Part shown: piece by piece, positions 37,616 through 47,999 of the stretch
How the letters are laid out: each line of letters starts with the position of its first letter
Position numbering within the stretch: position 1 is the first letter of the stretch
DNA from: Phoronis australis
Lineage: Eukaryota; Phoronida; Phoronidae
Assembly (NCBI GenBank): GCA_002633005.1
Contig: NMRA01000031.1
Span: forward strand, 1,444,858-1,504,857
Direction: 5' to 3'
DNA: 60,000 nucleotides
Program-made: the position numbers and the translations under genes
Notes under the pieces: model-generated
Told to the model about the DNA's origin: nothing
The model's input: the letters and a program-made list of their open reading frames with translations, nothing else
Database searches by the model: none

Positions 37616-38262
37616 GTGTTTAGGAGTTTCAATTTGTTGCTAAATGAACGGAAGAAACAGAGCGACACTATGTCAAATGCGGTCGTAAGACAACAAGAAA
37701 ATCATGACAATTATTGTGATGCTTGTGACGAAAATATACTCAGTGATATGAACACTTTTTTCTCATGTGAGGAAATTGACTGCGCTAGCATTGGTCATGT
37801 TGTGTTTGAGATGTTGAAGAGTACAAGGGTAGCTATTGTTCCTGTATTGGAACTGCTTTTCAGTGGAATTCTCGCTACAGGGCTGGTGTGACGCAATAAT
37901 TGTTCCTGTATTTAAACAGGGTGGCACTGAAGATGAGAACAATTATAGAGGTATCTCATTGTTGTCAATAGTAGGAAAGCTATTCACCAAACTGTTGAAC
38001 AACCGGCTTAGCACCTGGGCTCAGGCAAATGGCAAACTTCGTGAATCACAGGCGGGATTCCGCAAGGACTATTGCACTCAGGACCAAATGTTTACGCTCC
38101 AGGCCATGTGCCAAATTATATCACTAAATCAGGAGGTCCTTTTTATTGTGCTTTTTTCGACTTTTCGAAGGCGTTTGACAGAGTTCCCCACATGCTACTC
38201 TGGTGTAGATTACAAAAAATGGTGTCCATGGTAACGTACTTAAAGTCCTGATATTTGTCAAG
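37616..38262 (+). pseudogene. LINE reverse transcriptase, N-terminal fragment
   Basis: A linker frame (from 37616, containing FSCEEID) leads into the RT: WCDAIIVPVFKQGG, NNYRGISLLS, GKLFTKLLNNRL and SQAGFRK, the typical finger region of LINE RTs. At 38157-38180 the sequence encodes DFSKAFDRVPH, the first catalytic Asp motif, but in a frame shifted from the preceding one. The segment between the linker and WCDAII is shorter than in relatives, indicating an internal deletion. Nothing beyond this motif is present. Confidence 0.85.
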
Positions 38263-39528
38263 TTCATCCAACTTTCTCCCGATTAGAGTGTCAAATTAAA
38301 TTTAGAAAGTTCACAGCTAAAAACGAAAATGTCTCCGTCGACCGTCTCTCTCGAAAGACGCAACCAAAAATCTGCCAGCATGTCGTTTTTTAAGGATTAG
38401 CCTACGTGGAATTTTCGCTTCGAAGAAGTTTTGGCACCACCTTCCCCATGACGAAATCCTGGATCCACCAGTGTGAGACTACACAAAACGGTGCGCAGAA
38501 GATTTCAGTATAACCCGAAGATGACAAGTGGCGCCTGGCACGGTGCGTCATCGGTCTTCATGCTTAGGCTGCTGACCCGACGAGGACCTTTCCCCCACTC
38601 TGCTTGTCAAATCTGCAATACTACATTTTACAGAAAACATTAACAGTTTATGACAAGCGAAGTGAATTCGCAAGAACGCAACAGAAGTACATAAAGGAGG
38701 ACAATTCAATGCCTACCGAGCTACAGCTTAGTGCAAATGAAAAAGTCCGATCCTAGGCGGTGTACCGACGGCCAAAAAAGTTATAAACGCTCAATGGTCT
38801 CTAATTAAGTTAAGATTGGAGAATGAACGGAAGGCACACAAAAGCACCCACTTTAAGACTTGTGTCCATTTACAAATGCCACCAGCTGCGCCTATAGATG
38901 AAGCTTGGATGCAAGCGAGACACTACGGAGCTACAGACCCTCATTTACGAGAGGCCTATTAGCGGACGAAGAGAAGATGGCGCGAAACATTGCATGCACT
39001 GTATTGCTCGTGACGCATACACGGTGTTCATAAAACATTGCGTTTCAACCACAGTAACGTCAGATATTAAACAGACTTGCTGAACTATGGATCAAAATGT
39101 CGACCCATCAGGCTCGAATGGGAAAACAGAACAAGAGTCGCATATTGAGAAAACAGTAGGTAGCTTTAATTGTAGTATGAAGCTGCATCTTTTGGGAAAG
39201 TTATGAGAACATTCAGTTCTTAGTAAAATGATCGGACAAGAATTACATTTGAAAATTTGGGGCGTTTCAGTAACGTGAACGATAGTTTTAGCGTCTTAAA
39301 ACGACATAGGAATATGCTCTAGACGATAATGAAGCGGCTATAATACAATATAAATGTGTGTTAAGACATTTCATTTCAAGGAGAAAAGGAGAGGCTTCAA
39401 TTCTTTCCATTTTTTTACTTCTACAGGATACTCATTGCAGCTTGCAGGTTCACCAGTCACCATCACAGTTGCTTGTTAGACGTTGTGAGTCATCTACTAT
39501 GGATTTGGAGGTGATATTTTAATTATTC
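38263..39528. other. No recognisable feature
   Basis: Sequence after the abrupt end of the LINE fragment. A 61-codon + strand frame at 38898 has no recognisable content. No 3' LINE tail or repeat boundary is seen. Confidence 0.45.
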
Positions 39529-39681
39529 CAGGGGCGGATCCAGATTTTTGAGTGGGGGGCAGGGCAGAGCATTAGCCAGGATTTTGCCCGTCAGACATTC
39601 GTACCCCCGAACTGCCAGATGTTATCTTGGAGAATTTTAGGGGGGAGTGGCTCCCATGGCCCCCCTCTAAATCCACCACTG
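39529..39681. mobile_element. MITE family D, copy 2 (opposite orientation)
   Basis: A 153-bp unit, the reverse complement of the copy at 13.9 kb. Its left end is CAGGGGCGGATCCAGA and its right end, reversed, is CAGTGGTGGATTTAGA. It is immediately flanked by TATTC on both sides, a possible 5-bp target duplication; five-base duplications occur in some hAT-group elements. It is non-coding. Confidence 0.85.
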
Positions 39682-39853
39682 TATTCGCGGGTCGCATATA
39701 AATGGCTTCATACTTGTAGACAGAATTTGAACAATCCTATAGCCAGCCGTAATATACAAAAAGGTACACCCCACGCGATATATTACACATATTCCGCTCT
39801 CACTACTCGGTTGTAGCCCTATCTCAAAAACCTTGGCTACTGCTGTGTGTATC

Positions 39854-41543
39854 TTAAAGAAGAATGCCACTCAAAAACAACCCATTTTGTATCAATTTAG
39901 ATCGAGTAGTTCTACTCTATAACGGCACGTTTGGTTGCATTACCTGACACCTGACGGCAGACGGAGGTGTTGAAATTATCCAATAACGTCACTAGTTTCA
40001 CACGCAGTCTGTTCAGCAGTTCACAACACGGGAAACTTGTGTCAGCTTATCGCTTGATTTCATCGTTTAACACCATTAAATCATCAAACTTCGATGTAAA
40101 ATCCTTAAAAATACACCGAGTTCTTATAAAAACGTGTTGTTTTATTTCGATGTTACGGAATTATTGGTATTTGGACACACCGTAGCCTACAAAGTTTGGC
40201 TGGCCAATTTACCAATGTCCGTAGCAGGAGTTTGGGGTCTGTTCGGAGATAACTTCGAAGTATTCTTCCGTGAAATACAGACAGGAGAACCTAGATCTGT
40301 GTTGTTTAGACTAGTGATTTTTTGCGTTCTAAACACAGAAAACGCTTGTTATCCCGGCCAGTGGCTCGGACCCCGATCAGGCCCGTCGCGGCCGGACTGA
40401 TTCGTTATCCCGGCCAGTGGCTCGGAACCCGATCGAGCCGGCCCGTCGCGGCCGCCGGGACTGGCACGACTATAAACCAGCTTGAGTTGGAAACTAAACC
40501 TCCAGTCACGAAAATACGTTAATAGTGAGCCAAAGAAATAACGTGCACGTAATTATTTTTGTGAATTAGCCACGAAACTGAAAATCTACTTACTAGTTGG
40601 GGACCGTGAAGTCGGGTTCCCCTTCCACAGACCGTCAGGGCAAAGGTTTTACAGTAACAATGATTTGAATAGAGTATTTGATTCCCCTAACATGTGACCG
40701 TAGCATATAAAATCGAGTAATTGTTTTGCAACAGCTTACTGTCAGCAAACACTGAATTAGCATGCGCTCACACGGCCTTGGCGTCCTATCAATTACCTTT
40801 ATTGCCGGCATCAAAAGCCGATAACGCAGTGGTTTATTCATTGCTGGCTTATCAACACTTGCACTCACGAATACTCCAAAGGCATCACACATTGTGTCTA
40901 ATGATACAGACTTTGTTTCAGTTTTATATGAGCATTGGTTTGGATGAGAATAATTCATTTTGAAACAGAACGCAGAATATTAAATTTCTACATGGCAACT
41001 CGCCAGGCGCCAATCCCTACTTAGCCAAGAGCTCACCCGACGAAGATTTCAGGGGTCGGATCGTTAGGTTTCACAGGCTCAGTTCAAACCAGAATACACT
41101 GATTAAGAAATACTAGGGTTGTGCCGTGATAGTTCTTTGGTAAACCGGAATTCGTGAGAGAAATTACTGTCGACTATCGAAATGCCTGCCACAGACACGG
41201 AGATGCTTCACGGCCTCATACATGCTATTAACAGCGTACCTGTCGTTCTTCATTACCGCGAGCCACTTCCTAAGTATTTTGGGCTTTTGAGGAAGTCGAA
41301 AAAACGACGTACCCGCTTTCTTCGCAGCTTCATAGTTCGGACAAGCGGGAACGATGCACCGCAATATAGCGGCATTCACTCTGCAGACGAACCACTGACG
41401 TCGCTGCGTCGTTTCTTACCTTCTTCACAGGTTAACGCGACACCTCTCGGCATGGTGAGGTCGACCGTATATGAGACCATGTGGACATAGACCGATTAAG
41501 ACGGTTAAAAAGACTAATTAAATTGGGTGGCATTCTCCTTTAA
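39854..41543 (-). mobile_element. Kolobok-like THAP element 1 (TTAA-flanked)
   Basis: Element 39858-41539 lies between TTAA repeats. Read from the right it begins AGGAGAATGCCACCC; the left end reads AGAAGAATGCCACTC. With the target site the right end gives TTAAAGGAG, which matches the TTAAAGGRR end known for T2-type MITEs of the Kolobok group. Next to the right end it encodes a THAP domain on the - strand. Compared with element 2 it carries about 0.94 kb extra (about 40205-41150) between the THAP region and the left segment, including a GC-rich direct repeat at 40350-40460 (CCCGGCCAGTGGCTCGGA twice). No transposase core is recognisable. Confidence 0.82.
41164..41379 (-). pseudogene. THAP zinc-finger domain, frameshifted copy
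   Basis: THAP domains are C2CH zinc-binding DNA-binding modules found in P-type and Kolobok-type transposon proteins and in host regulators derived from them. The 71 codons show the spacing: Cys8 and Cys13 (RCIVPACPNYE), then SFFRLP, the conserved Trp (RKWLAV) and the Cys-x2-His pair (VCGRHF). After the His the frame is broken by a 4-bp insertion (ATAG) relative to element 2, so the conserved tail is lost. The first aligned codon is GTG, not ATG, in both copies, so either the start lies in an upstream exon or the start codon is lost. Confidence 0.85.
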
Positions 41544-42004
41544 ACTCTTAAAGAGGCATTCTACCTGTGGAAGCGGGACTAGTTGAAAAAGTTTTTACTT
41601 AAAAGATATTTAGCCGCCCAAACTACATAAACCGTCAGACCAACATCTGACTACCGGAGAACTTAGAGTCAGTCTCAGAATACACAAAAATGGACGTGGG
41701 TATAACCCCTGGGAACTTTACAAGGTGGCTAACAATGAGCTAGTTTAGATATTCGAGGTAAGTTTTAGTGTTATAAGGTGTTTTCCAAATGCCTACTTTC
41801 CGCCATCATCTAGTTGGCATTCAGTGTAACCCTATTATCAATTTTAAGCAAGGAGAGAGATCAGTACACGCGAATCGCCATGTGCTGCAAACTAAGCAGG
41901 TGATCACAACACCTTCCGAAATTCTTAATTCTGCAAAACTGTAATAGGATTTAACCGGGTTCTTCATTATCTAGTTAATATATCACACATTTTCAACAAA
42001 ATTA
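41544..42004. other. No gene; extra TTAAAG end at 41548
   Basis: Four bases beyond the target site of element 1 a second TTAA is followed by AGAGGCATTCTACC, which resembles the element's own end. It may be a duplicated end fragment or a solo end of a related element. The rest is unique. Confidence 0.4.
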
Positions 42005-42552
42005 CGTGGTTGAGATTTCTGGGGCTGGCACGCACAACTCAGAAAGGGGTTTTGTTTGTCACAGGCCATTTAGTAACCAGTAACTTCCATTTGAATCACA
42101 TGGATTTGTTTATTACAGTACCACGAATATATGAGCTAGCACCTTTTTGTGCGTCGTTTTTGAGTTTCTGGAGAACCCTTTCCAGAGGGCAATTTGTCTG
42201 TCATGAGTCATCCGGTGTTCATTGCAGCACGATTGTTGGCTTTAAGTCAACCGGTACCTCGAATGCAACTCAAACTTTCAACGGTTTACCGTGGTTGAGA
42301 TTTTTGGGGATTTCTGGCGGGCACAACACAGTGCATTTTTTCTGTCATGGGGCATTTAGGGATCAGTGACATGAATTGAATCACGCGGAATTGTTTTTGT
42401 GGTACCTCGAATGTATGAGTTACCTCAGGGGGTCCCTTTTGATTTCTGTCCTACCCTTTCCAGAGTGCAATTTGTCTATCACGGGTCATTCAGTGTTCAG
42501 TGCAGTACTATTGTCCGTTTTAAATCAGCTTTGGCCGGTACCTCGAATAGTT
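42005..42552. repeat. Diverged tandem repeat, ~285-bp period with ~140-bp half-units
   Basis: GGTTGAGATTT.TGGGG recurs at about 42008 and 42294. CCCTTTCCAGAG.GCAATTTGT recurs near 42177 and 42463, and GGTACCTCGAAT near 42254, 42402 and 42540. Each larger unit contains two related halves marked by TTTGTCTGTCAY..GGCATT-like text and a CAGTG-like end. Four degraded copies of about 140 bp are the simplest reading. Open frames across it are by-products. Confidence 0.7.
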
Positions 42553-45055
42553 TAATCTAGCTCACTTTTGGCCCCCTTGTAGGGTCATCAGGGGGTCACA
42601 CCCAGAGTGCAGACAACGGCAGACGTCCATTTCTGTAAATACTGAGGTGGACTCTAATTGTCCCTATGGTCACATGTTGGAACCTAGTTCATCTCACAGG
42701 CATCCTCAGCTTCTGATCTTCCCCCAATACGTGAATAATACGCTTACACGAAACTCACGCATTTCTAAAGATATGCGTGACTTTTCACCGCTCGTCCTTC
42801 TGGGCGGCTTTTACCGGGATCAAAGAGAGTGCGGCGCCAGAGTCGGACTCATTTGCGATGACGGCATTGTCTGGTGCGAGCAAGACCCAATAAGGGGAAT
42901 TACCCGACCATAAACTGTAGTAAAACACCTCTGCCTGTACATATTGGCGACTTTTCAAAATGCCTTAACCATCAGTTTTCGTTAAAAATGCAAATACCAC
43001 AGCTGTATTCAGATTTAAAAAACAACCAAGTTTGATTTTCGATTTTTAAAAATCGATGAACTATTTAGCTAAAAACTACAAACATTGGGTACGATTGAAG
43101 GTAAACGACTGTGCGTATTGATATACTCGGTGATTTGCAAACGCTGACCAGAGTCAACAACATCACGTGGATTATTCTCTTAATATCTAAATAAGCTACA
43201 TCGAAACATCTATAAATTAGATGTCATTAACTTTTGAAATATCGCTGATGGCCCAGTCCATGCCGAACTAATTTACTCCAGGAGTAGTACACTTACCAGA
43301 AAACTGCTATTCGCGGAAATGCGCCAGTGTCGACAGTTAGCTTGTAGTTGTAACGCCTGAGCTGATGGAGGTGGTAGAAATTATGGCGGGAACTAGCAAC
43401 GACTAAGAGGTTGTAAAAATTTGTTAACTGCGATTGTGTGAAGATCACTTTGAATGAAATGCGACGCACTCTGAAAACATGATTACACGTTCACGTAGGG
43501 CTTGCAGGATAATCGTGACGTACAATGACCGATGGCAGTATCCTACTTCAAAAATCAACATACACATGTAGCGGGCATTTATAGGCTCTGTCCTGTGGTT
43601 TTTGACAGCTGAAGCGGTGGTTCGGTATCATTGAATTGAGTGTCGAAAAATGCCCATCTCCAAGAGATGAGAAAAAGAGGTGCGTTTTTCTATTTTATTT
43701 CAAATCAGCTTCAATGGTGCAGTGTTGCGACTGCCCAACACTCGTGTGTGCCAGTTAGTGAGTCATTGAAAGCCAATTGTCAGATGTTAGTGACTGTTTC
43801 TGCAAGCCAGGGTTTCAAATATTGTTTGCCTGCTTGCCTGTGTCTATGTTGCGAGTTCGAGAATTTGGCTCAAAGCGATGCAGCGGGTTCATCTTTCTGT
43901 AAGTAGTGAGGCGTAGGTTTCAAGTGAGTGGAGGCAATGACCAAAGCCAGCTATGATCTTGTGCCTAGAGAAGAGCAACAGAATTATTTTGTGTGATTAG
44001 ACTGGAGTCAAGTTTTACAAGAATGTAGGACAACAGTATATATCATTCTATTCACTACTTGCACGAATTCGCCATTATGCTTGAAAGCAAGGTGTTGTGT
44101 CCAAACTACAAACTACACTGGTTCTGAAAGATTGAAACACGAGAGCTTTCACGTTGGCGAACTAGAAAGCGCGATGGATAATAAAAACCTTGAACCCGTT
44201 GAGCGAAACAGATACCAGTTTCTAACTGGGAGGGAGAAATCACTGGGCTCTGTGTTCTGCATTTAGCTTAACGTGACTTAACGAAAATCCCAGTCACTTT
44301 GTGTGAAAACTCGCCAAATCTGGGATAGAACATTGCCGACCCCCCCGTACCGCTGTCACCATAACTAAACATTACGCACACCCGTTCTATTTTCCGTCAA
44401 TATACTTTCCATTCGCTGAGTTTTCAGATACAAATTACTCTTACACCGCGTCAGGCGATCGAAGGCTGCCGATTTTCACTTCATTCCAACAACAGGGGAA
44501 CCGACCTCTCTGATCTCTTAAAAAATGTTTACCAGCGCCATTGCCCATAGACGGCATTATTGTGTGTTGCGTGTCTCTCACGCGTCGTCTAACCGAGTTG
44601 TGTTGCGTCTCGCATTGGACTTTCAGTCAATATAAAGTATGTTACGTGTTCCTCTTATTGTTGTTTTAGATGTCTCCTTTCGTCCCTTAACCCTGGCGCC
44701 GAGCTCATGATTTATTCAGATACATTTCCGAGTTGTATTTTGGTTTTCTCAATTCAACTTAGTATACAGAAAACGCACACGACCAGAAACACCGGAGTGA
44801 GGCGTGCACATGCACACTCTTTTACAGTTCTACGAAAGGTAGCAATGTCGGATGTTGTTTAACATGGCTTCTCATTGGTCAAAGTAATGAAACCGACGTC
44901 ATAACATTCACTCATTTGCATTGGTTGTAATCTGGGAAACTCCTTTCAGTTTACAGTTACCAATTTTGCGATCACCTTTGACTAGAATGGTTGCATATTA
45001 TTAAAACGGGTAGTGATCAAAGTAAACAAAATCAAGGAAACTCCGATCCAGTGGC
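42553..45055. other. No recognisable gene
   Basis: Spacer between the two inverted THAP elements. Frames of 60-90 codons (for example at 42647 and 43640) have no recognisable domain. A GTAAGT occurs at 43900 after one of them without a matching acceptor. Confidence 0.4.
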
Positions 45056-45787
45056 TTAAAGGAAAATGCCACCCGATTTAATTAGTCTTTTTTTACCGTC
45101 TTAATCGGTCTATATCCATATCGCCTCTTATACGGTCGACCTCACCTTGCCGAGAGGTGTCGCGTTAACCTGTGAGGAAGGTGAGAAACGACGCAGCGAC
45201 GTCAAAGGTTCGTCTGCACAGTGAATGCCGCTATATTGCGGTGCGTCGTTCCCACTTGTCCGAACTATGAAGCTGCGAAAAAAGCAGTTATATCGTTTTT
45301 TCGACTTCCTCGAGAGCCCGAAATGCTTAGGAAGTGGCTCGCGGTAGTGAAGAATGAAAGGTACGCTGTTAATAGCAAGTATGAGGCCGTGAAACATCTC
45401 CGTGTCTGTGGCCGGCATTTCGTCGACAGTGATTTCTCTGACGAATTCCTGCCGAACTTTGTAGGCTACGGTGTTTCCAAAACCGTAACAGCGAAATAAA
45501 ACAACACGCTCTTTTAAGAACTCGATGTATTTTTAAGGGTTTTACATCGAAGTTTAATGATTTGTTGGTGTTAAACGATGAATTCAAGCGATAAGCTGAC
45601 TCCAGTAACCCGTGTTGTGAACTGCTGAACAGACTGTGCGTGAAACCAATGACGTCACTGGATAATTTCAACACCTCCGTCTGCCGTCAGGTGTCAGGTA
45701 ACGCGACCAAACGTGCCGTTATCGAGTAGCACTACTCGATCTAAATTTATACAAAATAGGTTGATTTTTGGGTGGCATTCTCCTTAA
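45056..45787 (+). mobile_element. Kolobok-like THAP element 2 (TTAA-flanked, compact)
   Basis: Element 45060-45783 between TTAA sites (45056-45059 and 45784-45787). The left end is AGGAAAATGCCACCC and the right end, reversed, is GGAGAATGCCACCC; with the target site the left end reads TTAAAGGAA, fitting TTAAAGGRR. It is in the opposite orientation to element 1, about 3.5 kb away, and aligns with both its flanks, but lacks the 0.94-kb interior. At 724 bp it is far too short to be autonomous: it is a deletion derivative keeping both ends and one THAP domain. Confidence 0.85.
45221..45499 (+). CDS. THAP zinc-finger domain fragment in Kolobok-like element
   Basis: Ninety-two codons open with the zinc-binding pattern RCVVPTCPNYE, then SFFRLP, the invariant Trp in RKWLAVVKN, and VCGRHFVDSDFSDEF, completing C-x4-C...C-x2-H with the usual spacing and the acidic tail after His. 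The domain binds DNA sequence-specifically and in transposons recognises element ends. The protein stops at 45499, soon after the domain, without any nuclease part, so if made it could only bind. The aligned first codon is GTG and there is a stop about 13 codons upstream without an ATG, so expression would need an upstream exon. A truncated, probably non-functional copy is most likely. Confidence 0.75.
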   Translation: MNAAILRCVVPTCPNYEAAKKAVISFFRLPREPEMLRKWLAVVKNERYAVNSKYEAVKHLRVCGRHFVDSDFSDEFLPNFVGYGVSKTVTAK

Positions 45788-45934
45788 AGCCCGAACGAGT
45801 ATAGTGCATTAAGGCGTGTGCAAGTGGTGGCAATGTTCTCGGTATTCTTCCGATTTAGGCATGCGCATTGATGCCTACACATGGAATTCCGTGTGTCGTT
45901 CATCATGTTTCCACAGGGCCACTTTTCAGTATAA

Positions 45935-46816
45935 GTGGTGCTGTGTCAGAGGTTAAGAGGCGCGCGTTTCACGCAGCAACGTCGCCCGAGTTTCATGAAC
46001 AATTCTGATTTCTGTCCGTTTATTTTCTGCTACATTTTCAACGCCTGTTTCATATATATGTATGGAGTTGGAAACTCTTGCTCAAACGCAGCTGTATTGG
46101 GTGAATGTGGAATTTATCCGCTCTATGGAAAGTATTATGTCACGTGTGTAAAATATTGGCTAAAGTTATTGAAAATGCCACCTACTAGAAACGCTAAAGC
46201 GGCTTATGACATGTTAGTTGATTTAGATAAGAATGGAAGAAATACTTGGGTATCTTCTGTTAGACAATTGCTATCAAAATACGGTTTTTATCAAATTTGG
46301 TTGAATCAAGGTGTCACGTGCGAAGTCTCGTTTTTAAGTTTCTTCGCGCAAAGAGTTAATGACTGTTATGAGCAAGGTTGGCGATCAGAAATTGAGCATA
46401 ATGCAAAACTTAAATTCTACTCTAACTTTAAGACTCTGTACTGTTTTGAACCATATCTTAAGTTACCGCTACACAATAGTCTTATTCAAGCGTTTACTCG
46501 TTTACGTTGCTCCAACCACAGACTACAAGTGGAAGTGGGTAGACACGAGAAAGTGGAATATTACAATAGATTATGTATGGCTTGCAATGATGGTCTTGTA
46601 GAGGATGAATACCATTTCCTGTTGGTTTGCAAGGGATATTGTGAACTTAGGTCACGTTTTATGAAGGAATTTCAATGGAGGCATCCAACTCAAGAATCCT
46701 GTATACGCCTGCTCGCTAATCCAGATATATCTGCTGTTAAATATGTGTATTTTGCCCTTAAAAGACGAGAACAACTCTTAAATGGGTTGACTGCTTGTGC
46801 AAATGTGCCTGATTAA
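45935..46816 (+). pseudogene. LINE polyprotein C-terminal region
   Basis: The first 55 or so codons look random and probably precede the insertion. From LGECGIYPLYG onward the text is typical of the region after the thumb of LINE reverse transcriptases: VKYWLKLLKMP, a Trp-rich stretch (NTWVSSVRQLL), then the conserved C-terminal block RLRCSNHRLQVEVGRHE followed by a C-x2-C and His/Cys motif (RLCMACNDG, then EDEYHFLLVCKGY). That block is a putative zinc-binding domain. About 238 codons are continuous without a lesion, which suggests a younger copy than the other LINEs here. No RT catalytic motif is included, so it cannot act alone. Confidence 0.85.
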
Positions 46817-46889
46817 TTGTTTTGTTTATTGTACTTTGGGCCAGAGGCCTTCAATACAAATACAAATAAACTATAAACTATAACTATAT
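45935..46889 (+). mobile_element. LINE 3' end, 5'-truncated
   Basis: A typical truncated LINE insertion: the C-terminal part of the polyprotein, a stop, a short 3' UTR (ATTGTACTTTGGGCCAGAGG) and an irregular A-rich simple-repeat tail of AAATACAAATAAACTATAA type ending near 46889. The left border is uncertain, near 46050 by protein similarity. It may come from the same family as the 5' half at 36.5 kb, but the intervening RT palm is absent from the window. Confidence 0.8.
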
Positions 46890-47994
46890 TGCTTACTAAG
46901 GGTGCCAAAATGCATTGACCTCACGACAGTAACAGATCAGCTGTGAACCACAGGTAGTGAATTTATAAAAAATGTTATTAATTTAAAGTTTGGAACTTCA
47001 CCACAAACTTTGTAGCGAATTTCAGGTGAATTATTGTTTGACTTTGCTACTCGCTGTGGCGACTTCGTGGCCAAATCGAGCACTAAATATATATGAATTG
47101 TAATATAGGGTCCAATTCGTAAATCTTCGGAAGCTCAATTGGAAGACATTCTGTGCAGACAATGAATTCAGCCAACAGAGTTCTTTTAATTTGGACTCTT
47201 TTGTTATGTCGTCAAGCAATGTAAGCATTTCTCTGCACACCGTTTCGTCAACACCCAGGTAAATGGACTTTCATTCCCTTTGTGTTTAGGATACTGAGTT
47301 GCAAGAGTTCATTACTTTTCTTTACACTTTTTTACCAGGCAAAACAACTTGTGGCCCGAGAAGAGCAGCGACAGCCTCGTTCTGACAGTTTAGGTCCGAT
47401 GACGTCGAAATGTGAAGTAGTAGCAGAGCTGGGAAAAGCTTTCAGCAAAATGAATACCACACTGTCGTCCACGTGGTTGGTAGGGAGTATTTAGACTAAC
47501 TGTCATTGTGTTTTAGAATAAAAGTAATTCGCAGTAAATTGATTATATCTGAAGTCCGTAGCAAGTTATTGAAATGTTAAGGCCGTAAAACTTTGGGAAC
47601 TGGACCTTTGGACTCACCCCACTGGGTCATTGAACTGTCCCTCTGATTCTCCTCCCGCCCAGTATCTCGTCCCCTATCTCCTCTAAGTTTCACTCGTCCA
47701 GTTGTCTGACTGTCGTTTCGCGAATAAGCTAGGGATTTGGGACCTTGCTCAAGCACACTACCTGCTAGTAAATGGTGGCCACTGACGTAAGTTGTCGTGC
47801 CTGGAATGTTCAATCGTGGATTCAGTAGAATTCACAGTTCCGTTCTATTATAGAAACTTTCTCTTCGTAAGTGTATGGCAATGGGGCTATTTGGAGAATT
47901 CCCCTCGCGGTGTCGCTTCTGTACTAGTGGTGATGCAATTGCGCATGCGTCGCTGTCTGCATGTAAACAGCTGGTAAAAAGACGGATTGTTATC
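46890..47994. other. No firm gene between two LINEs
   Basis: Unique sequence. A - strand hydrophilic frame around 47620-47813 ends at a GTGAGT donor but has no recognised domain or partner exon. The exact 5' border of the following LINE is not resolved; similarity begins near 48000. Confidence 0.4.
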
Positions 47995-47999
47995 AAAAT

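Larger units (their letters stand above)
36478..38262 (+). mobile_element. LINE retrotransposon, 5' half, dead
   Basis: A non-LTR element with an apurinic-type endonuclease followed by the start of a reverse transcriptase. The order is endonuclease, linker, then RT fingers up to the first catalytic motif region, after which similarity stops abruptly near 38262. It lacks the YADD palm motif, thumb, C-terminal part and 3' tail. Losing the 3' side is unusual, because LINE insertions normally lose the 5' side. At least one frameshift and other lesions make it non-functional. Confidence 0.88.

Noticed and set aside
42010-42369. 119-codon + strand frame
   Set aside because: Falls within the diverged tandem repeat; not preserved between its units.
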